Assembly (NCBI GenBank): GCA_035297385.1
Contig: DATGZD010000090.1
Location: 1-52,671, forward strand
Origin: UBA11855 sp035297385
GTDB taxonomy: Archaea > Thermoproteota > Bathyarchaeia > Bathyarchaeales > Bathycorpusculaceae
Length of the DNA: 52,671 nt
Direction of reading: 5' to 3'
The position numbers were made by a program, and so were the translations under genes. Of the stretch, positions 19,439-26,690 are shown piece by piece. The notes under the pieces are model-generated. The model did not search any database. It worked only from the letters and a program-made list of their open reading frames with translations, and was not told the DNA's origin. The stretch's first letter is position 1. Every line of letters begins with the position of its first letter.

Positions 19439-20461
19439 TTAGTTAGGTTTTAAGATGACCTTCAAAGAGTCACCAGCTTCTGCTGTCAATCGAAATCCTT
19501 CAGCTGCATCTTGAAGACTCAACCTATGTGTGATCATGTCTTCAACAGTTATTCTTTTTTCTGATAATAATGTGAAAGCTTCGTTTAAGTCTGTCGGAAC
19601 CGCACCATACGAAGTTTTTATCGTAATTTCGTTTCGCCAAAATTGCGTAATGGGTAATGGCAGTTTAATCGTTGGCTCTGGAACGGCAAAAAATAGGATT
19701 GTTCCACCCTTATCCACACAATCAAGTGAAGTCATGGCTGCTTGTGTTGAACCAGAACATACAATGATTCTATCAGCAAGCCTATCTTCGTTGATTTCTT
19801 TCAATCTTTGTACAACATCTTCTTTTGCATCTATAGTGTAATGAGCACCGAATTGTTTTGCCATGTTTAGTCTATACTTATTTATGTCTACAGCGACAAT
19901 ACGAGATACACCTTTTAGTTTAGCCAGTTTAACGTGTAATAACCCCGCCAAGCCGGCTCCGATGATCAAAATCGTACTGTCTCTGTCGATAATTGTGAGG
20001 CGTTGTCCTCTAACGACGCATGCTAAAGGCTCAATGAAGGTACCTTCATCGAAGCTCATGTTTTTTGGCAATCTATAGCTACCTTGTTCAACATTTAGTT
20101 TTGGAACTCGAATGTATTGTGCGAAACCGCCAGGGAAATAATTCGTTGTATGTAATGTTTCGCAAGCTGTATGATGACCTTTTTGGCAGTATCGACAAAC
20201 ATTGCAGGGTATATGATGAGAGACGAAAACTCTGTCCCCAACATGATATTTCTTTACATTCTTCCCCGCCTGTTCTATAACGCCTGTTGCTTCATGGCCT
20301 AAAATTATTGGTGCTTTTGGTTTTCGGTACCATTCGGTAACGTCGCTTCCACAAATGCCGCTTGCCATAACTTTTAAGAGAAATTCTTCTTCGCCAATTT
20401 CTGGTTTTGGCATATCTATGATTCGAATATCTTTGTTATGGTAGTAAACTGCTGCGAGCGT
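19439..20461 (-). CDS. Zinc-dependent alcohol/polyol dehydrogenase (MDR family), apparent ACG start
   Basis: This medium-chain dehydrogenase carries the catalytic-zinc region GICGSDV and GHEATGVIEQAG, the four-cysteine structural-zinc lobe around CNVCRYCQKGHHTAC, and a Rossmann site in LIIGAGLAGLLHVKLAK. Relatives oxidise sugar alcohols such as sorbitol or threonine-like substrates. The first ATG (20413) would cut off the conserved opening strand. The frame stays open upstream and encodes LAAVYYHNKDIRIIDM, the normal family N-terminus, preceded by ACG at 20459-20461 with GGTGAGG four bases before it. So the true start is either ACG or an ATG misread or mutated. It follows the LsrF-like gene by 26 bases and probably shares its transcript. 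Confidence 0.88.
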   Translation of the reverse strand, partial: TLAAVYYHNKDIRIIDMPKPEIGEEEFLLKVMASGICGSDVTEWYRKPKAPIILGHEATGVIEQAGKNVKKYHVGDRVFVSHHIPCNVCRYCQKGHHTACETLHTTNYFPGGFAQYIRVPKLNVEQGSYRLPKNMSFDEGTFIEPLACVVRGQRLTIIDRDSTILIIGAGLAGLLHVKLAKLKGVSRIVAVDINKYRLNMAKQFGAHYTIDAKEDVVQRLKEINEDRLADRIIVCSGSTQAAMTSLDCVDKGGTILFFAVPEPTIKLPLPITQFWRNEITIKTSYGAVPTDLNEAFTLLSEKRITVEDMITHRLSLQDAAEGFRLTAEAGDSLKVILKPN

Positions 20462-20487
20462 TAGTCCTCACCGAAAAAAGAAGAGTG

Positions 20488-21294
20488 TTAAGCTTTTCCT
20501 GCTCTTACTTGCTCGTATAGATCATTAGCTTCTTTTGCTGTGCAACCGTCATGAACTATGGCTCTGATGCCACGAATAGCTGCGAGCGGATGTTCGGTTT
20601 GCCAAACGTTCCTACCCAAGTTTACGCCTATAGCACCTTTCTGCATGCCATCATATACGAATTCGAAGACTTCAAGTTGAGTTTCAGTTTTTGGTCCGCC
20701 TGCAATTACAATTGGAACCGGACAGCCTTCCACGACTTTTTCAAAATTCTCTTTGCAATAGTACGTTTTGACGACTCGCGCACCAATTTCGGCGCTTATT
20801 CTTGCGACCAAAGCAAGGTATCGAGCTTCTCTCTTTTCAAGTTCTCTGCCAACAGAAGTAACTGCCATGACAGGTATTCCATAACTTTCACATTTATCGA
20901 CAAGTTTAGACAGATTAGTTAAGCTTTTGTTTTCATGCTCTGTACCTACAAAAACTGACATCGATACTGCGCTAGCGTTTAACCTTAGGATCTCTTTCAT
21001 CGATGTTACGAGGCTCTCGTTAGAGAGGTCTTTGCCAACGACAGATACAGCACCAGATACTCGTAGTATTATTGGTTTTGGTATGGTTGGGTCAATGCAA
21101 TTTCGCAGAACGCCACGTGTTAGCATTAAAGCATCTGCGTATTGCCAGATGGATTTGATAGTTTCTCCTGGTTTTTCCAAACAATGTGTTGGTCCTTGGA
21201 AATATCCATGATCGATAGGCAAGAATACTGCTTTACCATCTTTTTGGATAAGTTGAGATAATCTATTTTTCATACCCCAGTCCATGTTTATCAC
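20488..21294 (-). CDS. LsrF-like class I aldolase/thiolase
   Basis: This 268-residue TIM-barrel protein matches, from memory, E. coli LsrF (3-hydroxy-5-phosphonooxypentane-2,4-dione thiolase) at many points: MDWGMKNRLSQ, PIDHGYFQGPT, LTRGVLRN, LSNESLVTSM, VVKTYYCKENFEKVV and GCPVPIVIAGGPK. The Lys in VVKTYY is in the Schiff-base position. The wider DeoC/FbaB family also holds archaeal fructose-bisphosphate aldolase and ADH synthase, so the substrate is open. No other AI-2 (lsr) genes are nearby. The following zinc dehydrogenase gene suggests a short pathway on a phosphorylated keto sugar or polyol. That pathway is inference. Confidence 0.82.
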   Translation of the reverse strand: MINMDWGMKNRLSQLIQKDGKAVFLPIDHGYFQGPTHCLEKPGETIKSIWQYADALMLTRGVLRNCIDPTIPKPIILRVSGAVSVVGKDLSNESLVTSMKEILRLNASAVSMSVFVGTEHENKSLTNLSKLVDKCESYGIPVMAVTSVGRELEKREARYLALVARISAEIGARVVKTYYCKENFEKVVEGCPVPIVIAGGPKTETQLEVFEFVYDGMQKGAIGVNLGRNVWQTEHPLAAIRGIRAIVHDGCTAKEANDLYEQVRAGKA

Positions 21295-21537
21295 GTTTCC
21301 GTGCTACCTTTCGATTTTAAGATTAAAGAAGATTTCCATATATCTTTCCTTTAAATGATTGCACAAGTTTCATTTGACAGCTTTTGCTTTGACTAGAGAA
21401 TTTCCACCACTCTTACACATCCTCAAAATCATCTTTTCTCAAAAATCTTAAATGCTGTTCTTATAACTATACTGCAGGGGGAATAGCAAATCGATCGAGA
21501 CGAGATTGAAGAAACAAGACATCGTTCAATAAAAATT

Positions 21538-21723
21538 ATGAAACGAATTAAGATCATTACAATATTGCTATTACCTATCTTAACAATTTGTTTTGCTGTA
21601 GGATTAAGTCTCTATTGGCTATCTGATAAGAAACAAATGACTAAGATAAACAGAAGTAAACATAAGCAATTAGTGTACATTAATGTTCAAACTACACCAT
21701 TAATTCTTTCAGAAGAACAATAG
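21538..21723 (+). CDS. Possible small single-span membrane protein
   Basis: A 61-residue product with a basic start (MKRIK), a strong hydrophobic segment (about residues 6-28) and a polar tail with KINRSKHKQLVYI. This looks like a small membrane protein or a lone signal anchor. No clear ribosome site is seen before the ATG, and I recognise no family. It stands alone between divergent and convergent neighbours. The hydrophobic profile is the only support, so it could be chance. Confidence 0.35.
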   Translation: MKRIKIITILLLPILTICFAVGLSLYWLSDKKQMTKINRSKHKQLVYINVQTTPLILSEEQ

Positions 21724-21866
21724 CTTAGACTAAAAAGAAAGGGATTTTTTCAGAAAAAAGAGTAACATCTAATGCAAAATTTTGGATTTGAACACTACAA
21801 AATAATCAGAAGTGTTAGATTTGTGATGTCCTCCAACAGAAAACGTGCTAGGCAAGTCAATTTTTT

Positions 21867-22079
21867 TCATTTTATTGGACGAACGATTAAATAACCTTTC
21901 TCTATAAGCCAATGATGAAAATGATAAGTTGTGTAGCAGCAGTCATTTTGGCAAGTTTTTCTAAGTTTTTCGTAAGCTTCAGACTTGTCTTGGATTTCGT
22001 TTAATTTGATCTGCACTGGACATTTAATATCGTTACAGAATTCACGGCGTTTGTATTCAATAAAGCCTTCATGATTCAT
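21867..22079 (-). CDS. Small conserved Cys-rich archaeal protein
   Basis: This 70-residue protein has cysteines in REFCNDIKCPVQ and in KTCQNDCCYTT, then ends FHHWLIEKGYLIVRP. The FC-x4-C spacing and the closing HHWLIEKGYLI pattern look like a small protein I associate with uncultured TACK archaea, but no function is known to me. The Cys/His content could bind zinc or an iron-sulfur cluster. A TATA-like cttataaa (minus strand, 22110-22117) lies about 32 bases before the ATG, which would fit a very short leader. Confidence 0.65.
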   Translation of the reverse strand: MNHEGFIEYKRREFCNDIKCPVQIKLNEIQDKSEAYEKLRKTCQNDCCYTTYHFHHWLIEKGYLIVRPIK

Positions 22080-22109
22080 ATTTTATCATTCAGTATTGCT
22101 ACTCCAGAA

Positions 22110-22117
22110 ATTTATAA
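22110..22117 (-). promoter_or_regulatory. TATA-like element before the Cys-rich gene
   Basis: On the minus strand the sequence reads cttataaattt about 32 bases before the ATG at 22079. That distance fits an archaeal TATA box with a leaderless or near-leaderless transcript. A second AT-rich element (gtataaata) lies just upstream, so the exact box is uncertain. Confidence 0.4.
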
Positions 22118-22710
22118 GCGTTATTTATACATCTAAATCTTTAGTATTATTTTCTGAAATGATAACAGTACACAAAATTAAAAGAACAGACACTTAGATT
22201 GAAATCCGCTGTCATCCGAAGAAATCCGAAAACTGGATTTAAAAGAGTAAAATAGCAAGCTAAACCGAATATTTTTGTGATGACTTCTTCTTGGGTTTGA
22301 ATGATTCCAAATAGGAATTCTCTTTGCTAGATGAGCAGGCTAAATGATGAATAAGATTGTGGATCTAATAACCTATAGAAACTTTAGCTCTTCCCTTATC
22401 TGGATGCTGTAAAATGAAGCATATTCCAGAGAGATAGTTGAATTAGGAAACGTCGATGTATAATGTTACTTTGAGCCTAAAAATACTGCAATAAATCCAA
22501 AGAAAATACGAACTATCTCTGCAAAAGTATGTTCTAAACTAACAATTACTCGAATGCCCGGAAAGAAGGTGAAGACAATATTGGAAAACGCTTAGATGCC
22601 GTTAAATATGAACCAAATTTAATGAACAACTCTTGAGAGTATATATCTGAGCTGCAATTCAATAGAAAACCAGACGATTTGAATCATACAAAAATTAAAC
22701 TGAGTAATGT
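22118..22710. other. Intergenic stretch with a small hairpin, no gene called
   Basis: Nearly 600 bases without a supported gene. A perfect six-base stem (aaatcc 22222-22227 with ggattt 22235-22240, seven-base loop) is the only clear structure. A plus-strand frame of about 40 codons near 22470-22592 is open but lacks a start codon, so it may be the remains of a gene. I found no tRNA or repeat array. The spacer insulates the cytoskeletal cluster from the region to its left. Confidence 0.45.
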
Positions 22711-23085
22711 CTAGAGTGGTTCTGCCTCTGCAAGTTCGAATTTTATGTGGTCTGGATATAACCAGTAAGCCTTAATGAAATCCTCGATACTCTGATCAAC
22801 GTCTACTGCTTCAAAGAATTCAACGAAGTCGGCAGCAATGTCTTTCGCGTTTTTTAGCGTATAGACCTTGAAGGTGGCAAAGTAACTCTTCTCGGTTTCT
22901 AATTTTTCTAGAGGAAAATCTCTAGGGCTTTCTAGAGGAAAAGGTGTTTTCGTCAAAACATCAATGGCGGAAATTTTTCGAACTTGAGAATTCTTACCTT
23001 TCACGATGATTTGTCGACTAGCTACTATTCTATAGTTCCATTCACTACGTAGCTCGGGTGAAGCTGACAATTTTTCATTCTCCAA
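22711..23085 (-). CDS. Unknown small protein of the tubulin-like cluster
   Basis: I do not recognise this 124-residue acidic protein. It seems to be a compact alpha/beta domain: a WNYRIVASRQIIVKGK strand region, ISAIDVLTKTPFPLESP, KSYFATFKVYTL, then helices and an acidic end (FELAEAEPL). There is no signal peptide or membrane segment. Only 11 bases separate it from the stop of the 799-residue membrane protein gene upstream, so the two are surely one transcript and may interact on the cytoplasmic side. Confidence 0.65.
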   Translation of the reverse strand: MENEKLSASPELRSEWNYRIVASRQIIVKGKNSQVRKISAIDVLTKTPFPLESPRDFPLEKLETEKSYFATFKVYTLKNAKDIAADFVEFFEAVDVDQSIEDFIKAYWLYPDHIKFELAEAEPL

Positions 23086-23096
23086 TTGTTAAATGC

Positions 23097-25496
23097 TTAT
23101 AATTTCTTAGAGAGAACCATGTTCTCTTCATCGAGCGAGAACTCTGGGTATTTATGACTATAGAACAGTCTTAAAAACTCTTCAGAATATTTAACGTTAA
23201 ATGGCAAATCGCTGGCGAGAACTTGATTTTTGTCTCCGAATTGATTTTCTATAGCAGCTTGCGCCATAGGATAATTCAGCAACAACTCTTTCCGTTCATC
23301 GTATGCAACAAGTGTTGTTATGCATTCATCTATGTTTGATAAGAATTTGGGCAAGTTCTCCAATGTCTGCTTTAATCCATATTTCTCTGAGTTTGTAACG
23401 GCTTCTACTGCTATAGCCATGCGTTCTTTCAATGTGTAATTCTTTTCCCATAGATAGTTCTTCTTAGGCAGTAAACTCTCTATTGTTTGCTCTTTGCTCA
23501 GTAATTCTTCGTTGAGGATTACCAGCATATTCTTTGCTATATTTAACGATGGATGGAATACCGAACCTATTCCTGCAACTTCAACAGCATTTAACGTCTC
23601 TTTGTCAACGTCAAACTTTAGGCTTTCAGCCTCTTTTAGAAGAACATTGATTTTCGCGTAGCTGTCATCTTTCAAAGTCTGCAATAATATTCCGCTTTGA
23701 TTTTTCAGATTGATGATGTAATGTAAAGATTCTTGAAGGTTCTTCGCTGACGTGCTAATACTTGTTCCGTACTGTCTTCTCCAATTATTGAGAGCAACTA
23801 TAAGTGCATCTATAGCTACCCATGGCGCCGTACTTTCAGCAAGTTTTTCTTTAGCAAATCCTATGGCTCTGCTTTGTTCGGGAAGGTTTGGATCGTATAG
23901 TGAACGCACAATACCGTAGACTAGTTCAATAGGAGGTATTACTTCATTTGCTAGTGTTCGACCTGCGATAAGCATGTTCTTGATGACTTCGATTCTAGAT
24001 TCTATTGATATTTCGTTCTGGAATTCAAGTTTAGCTGAAGATTCAATCTTTAGACCTACACTCTTCAACTTAGTAAGCCACGTTGAGTATTCGACATTTA
24101 CAAGGGTATGATATTCTCTTAGAATAACGTCTAGTTCAGAGAATAGGTTTTCAATTTCAACACTCAAGACCTTGTTTAGCTCATCATACTTGCGGTCTGA
24201 TTCAGCGGCATCATAGAAACGGGCCGAAGCTTTCATCAAAACATCGTCAAGCTTATCCTTAACGATAAGCATCTTGCCTTCTGGAGATGTAACATCGACT
24301 GGAATGCCATCCTTTACTGCTTTCAAATTTTCGTCAAAGGTTCGTAATCTAGTCAAGAGTTCATTCGCTTTCTCAAGTAACATTTCATCGGTAGCTCTCT
24401 TCTTTGGCGAATAACTAATCAAGGATGTGGGTAGAGTTAATAACACAGTTGCAAGTACAGCACCGGCTACAGTACCAGCATCTGTTTTGCCACTTATGGC
24501 TAACGGAATCTGAAGCGCATTTAGACATACAAAGAACAATGCAGCGGCACTGGTTGCTATAATAACAGGTAAGATTTTCTCCATAGAACTTCCAGTAAGC
24601 GTTTTTAGTATGAGAAAAATCGCTAAAACCAATGCTGCAACAATAGCAAAGAAAAGCATGATACCTGGAAGAGAATCTCTGTACTGCTTTAATGCATCCA
24701 TAAGAGTCAGCTTTGCATTCGGCACAGGGCTATAAACCTGATCAATTATTGCTGTTACAATCTTGTTTGTATCATAGAGCCGGAATTGAGCCATAGTAGA
24801 ATTCTGAATCGTTTTGAAAACGCCTGAAAGTGGTGTGTAGACAGCAGGAACAGCCGTTTTATCTAACCACCAATCTGTTCTTACAACTTTTAGAATGGTC
24901 TGCAGATATTGCATTAAGAGTAAAGGAACAAAAATCAACGCCGTATATACTCCTGTTAATGCAGCTTTCTTCTTGAAGAGCACAGCAGCAGTTAAAACTA
25001 GAGGGACAGCCAAGAAGTACATTGAATCAAAAAACATGACAACGGCTGCAATAATTCCCAGATCTATAGCTAAGGCAGCTTTTTGGCGATGAAAAATAAT
25101 AGGAGGTACAATAAACATGATAAGCCAAACAATAATGAATCCCTCTCGAACAAGCGGGTCAAAGCTTGCCATAGAAATAAAATTCATCGAGGATAATTGG
25201 TAGATTAAGCCTAAACCTATTATACCGCAACCTATGGGCATACCAGCTTCAGGATAACCATATGTAACTGCACCAACCATGAAGGCTAATAGAATAGGCA
25301 GTGGTTGCGGAAAAAGGGGTATGAATGATAAGCCTAGAGCCATGCTCGTGAATGTCAAACAGAATGTGATTACCCTAAGCCTTCTTGGTTCGAGTGCACG
25401 TTGAGAAGCTTCTCTCTGATTGAGTTTCCTCCAAATTTCTTTAGGACTTGATACTTTGGGAATATGTGGAAAGGCTATTTTCTTCAGTGACTTCAA
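23097..25496 (-). CDS. Polytopic membrane protein with long cytoplasmic helical tail
   Basis: The 799-residue product starts with a short basic cytoplasmic lead (1-40) and then about nine hydrophobic segments between residues 42 and 200 and again between 277 and 360, split by a more polar loop (about 205-275) with DTNKIVTAIIDQVYSP. The rest (365-799) is charged and almost entirely helical, with heptad-like stretches such as EMLLEKANELLTRLRTF. I recognise no family. Its tail could dock the tubulin-like proteins encoded next door. It is divergent from the 381-residue tubulin-like gene, with 48 bases between starts, so both probably share a regulatory region. Docking is inference from neighbourhood and topology. 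Confidence 0.75.
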   Translation of the reverse strand: MKSLKKIAFPHIPKVSSPKEIWRKLNQREASQRALEPRRLRVITFCLTFTSMALGLSFIPLFPQPLPILLAFMVGAVTYGYPEAGMPIGCGIIGLGLIYQLSSMNFISMASFDPLVREGFIIVWLIMFIVPPIIFHRQKAALAIDLGIIAAVVMFFDSMYFLAVPLVLTAAVLFKKKAALTGVYTALIFVPLLLMQYLQTILKVVRTDWWLDKTAVPAVYTPLSGVFKTIQNSTMAQFRLYDTNKIVTAIIDQVYSPVPNAKLTLMDALKQYRDSLPGIMLFFAIVAALVLAIFLILKTLTGSSMEKILPVIIATSAAALFFVCLNALQIPLAISGKTDAGTVAGAVLATVLLTLPTSLISYSPKKRATDEMLLEKANELLTRLRTFDENLKAVKDGIPVDVTSPEGKMLIVKDKLDDVLMKASARFYDAAESDRKYDELNKVLSVEIENLFSELDVILREYHTLVNVEYSTWLTKLKSVGLKIESSAKLEFQNEISIESRIEVIKNMLIAGRTLANEVIPPIELVYGIVRSLYDPNLPEQSRAIGFAKEKLAESTAPWVAIDALIVALNNWRRQYGTSISTSAKNLQESLHYIINLKNQSGILLQTLKDDSYAKINVLLKEAESLKFDVDKETLNAVEVAGIGSVFHPSLNIAKNMLVILNEELLSKEQTIESLLPKKNYLWEKNYTLKERMAIAVEAVTNSEKYGLKQTLENLPKFLSNIDECITTLVAYDERKELLLNYPMAQAAIENQFGDKNQVLASDLPFNVKYSEEFLRLFYSHKYPEFSLDEENMVLSKKL

Positions 25497-25544
25497 TCAG
25501 AGTACCTAAAACCTTATTTTATCAAAGCCTTCTTAAAGCTTGTT

Positions 25545-26690
25545 ATGGAAACCCCTACCGATATTGTTGGAGCACGTTTCGATGTTCTTGAGAGCATAGC
25601 GAAACATATTGCACAAATTAAACCGCGAATGCCAGAAAGAGCCCTAATCTGTATAGGAGATTTTCCAACAAAAATTCTTCTTAAAGAACGGTTGACTGAG
25701 AAAACTATCGATGTTCTACCAATCTTCATCCAAAAACGAAGCAGAGAAATTATGAAACTGACAAAGAGTATCACTGTACCTCATAACATCTTAAGCGTTG
25801 AGCCTGATGCAGATGTACATTTCTGGTTCAACATGAACGCTTATCTCTCAAAAAACGAAGCATGTCTGGCACAATTAAAGGGGATTACAAATAAATTTCA
25901 CGAAGCAATCATACTTGTCTCTCTTTGGGAAGGCCTTGGCAGCGGTATGCTACCTGCCTTAGTATCTCAATTCAAAACAGTAAACGCAAATTCGGTAACA
26001 CTAGCCATATTGCCTTCAAAAGCACAGCCTGCAGATGCATATTTTAACGCTTTAGCTTCTCTGGGAATGTGTACGTCTAACGAATATGCAACGGTAGTCC
26101 TCATTGGTCGAGACTTTGCTGAAGACTTTTTGGGAGTAGACAGAAACGGATCAAGAATGATTGGCAATCGTATAATCAATTACATTTTGGAAATGATGTT
26201 AGAGAAGGAAACACTTCCACAAGAACTTGGTGAACTTTCACGTGCCTTTAATGTGAAACTGTACACTATTTTGTCTATTCCTGGAGTTAGCTTCAAAGTT
26301 TACGGTTCATTCGAAAGTATTCTAACTGCTGCTTCATTGAAACCGTTCCTACAATTCGACTTAATGACTACTGAAGTATTGTATATTCTCACACGTGTTC
26401 CACTTAACCTTAAGGAGGATCTGACAAGAGCAAAAATCGAACTAGCTACCGCCACGTGGTCAAAAGTTATCCCAAACATCAAATCCATTTTTGTTAGTGA
26501 ACCAATATACATTGATGATGCAAGTGATCGAGTTGACTTAGTAGTCTTTGCAGGAGGCTTTGACTTAACCCAATTGGCAACTTCACTTATGAAAAAAGCG
26601 AACAGAATAAAAAATGAAATTGTAAAAAAGAATTCGATAAAAGAGAAAGAGTGGGAAACTGTTGTTAAGAATCTAACGATGAAAGAGTAG
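25545..26690 (+). CDS. Divergent tubulin/FtsZ-like protein with degraded nucleotide site
   Basis: The 381-residue product resembles the tubulin/FtsZ fold. A hydrophobic strand runs into LWEGLGSGMLPALV (about 127-140), in the place of the GGGTGSG phosphate loop, and VTLAILPSKAQPADAYFNAL (151-170) matches the strand and helix that follow it in archaeal tubulin-like proteins. The C-terminal part has DLVVFAGGFDLTQLATSL (331-348). The N-terminal glycine-rich loop that grips the nucleotide is missing, so GTP binding is doubtful; it may be a partner subunit rather than a GTPase. It converges on the 897-residue tubulin gene with no gap between stops. The fold call needs structure prediction. Confidence 0.55.
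   Translation: METPTDIVGARFDVLESIAKHIAQIKPRMPERALICIGDFPTKILLKERLTEKTIDVLPIFIQKRSREIMKLTKSITVPHNILSVEPDADVHFWFNMNAYLSKNEACLAQLKGITNKFHEAIILVSLWEGLGSGMLPALVSQFKTVNANSVTLAILPSKAQPADAYFNALASLGMCTSNEYATVVLIGRDFAEDFLGVDRNGSRMIGNRIINYILEMMLEKETLPQELGELSRAFNVKLYTILSIPGVSFKVYGSFESILTAASLKPFLQFDLMTTEVLYILTRVPLNLKEDLTRAKIELATATWSKVIPNIKSIFVSEPIYIDDASDRVDLVVFAGGFDLTQLATSLMKKANRIKNEIVKKNSIKEKEWETVVKNLTMKE

Noticed and set aside
22222..22240. Six-pair hairpin aaatcc/ggattt considered as a terminator or RNA element
   Set aside because: Too short to stand out in AT-rich DNA and not next to the end of any gene.
22470..22592. Open plus-strand frame of about 40 codons in the large gap
   Set aside because: No start codon in frame and no upstream signal; possibly a gene remnant but not supportable.
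25514..25774. Minus-strand frame of 86 codons over the start of the 381-residue tubulin-like gene
   Set aside because: It is antisense to a better supported gene, and the hydrophobic start is a by-product of the opposite strand's codons.
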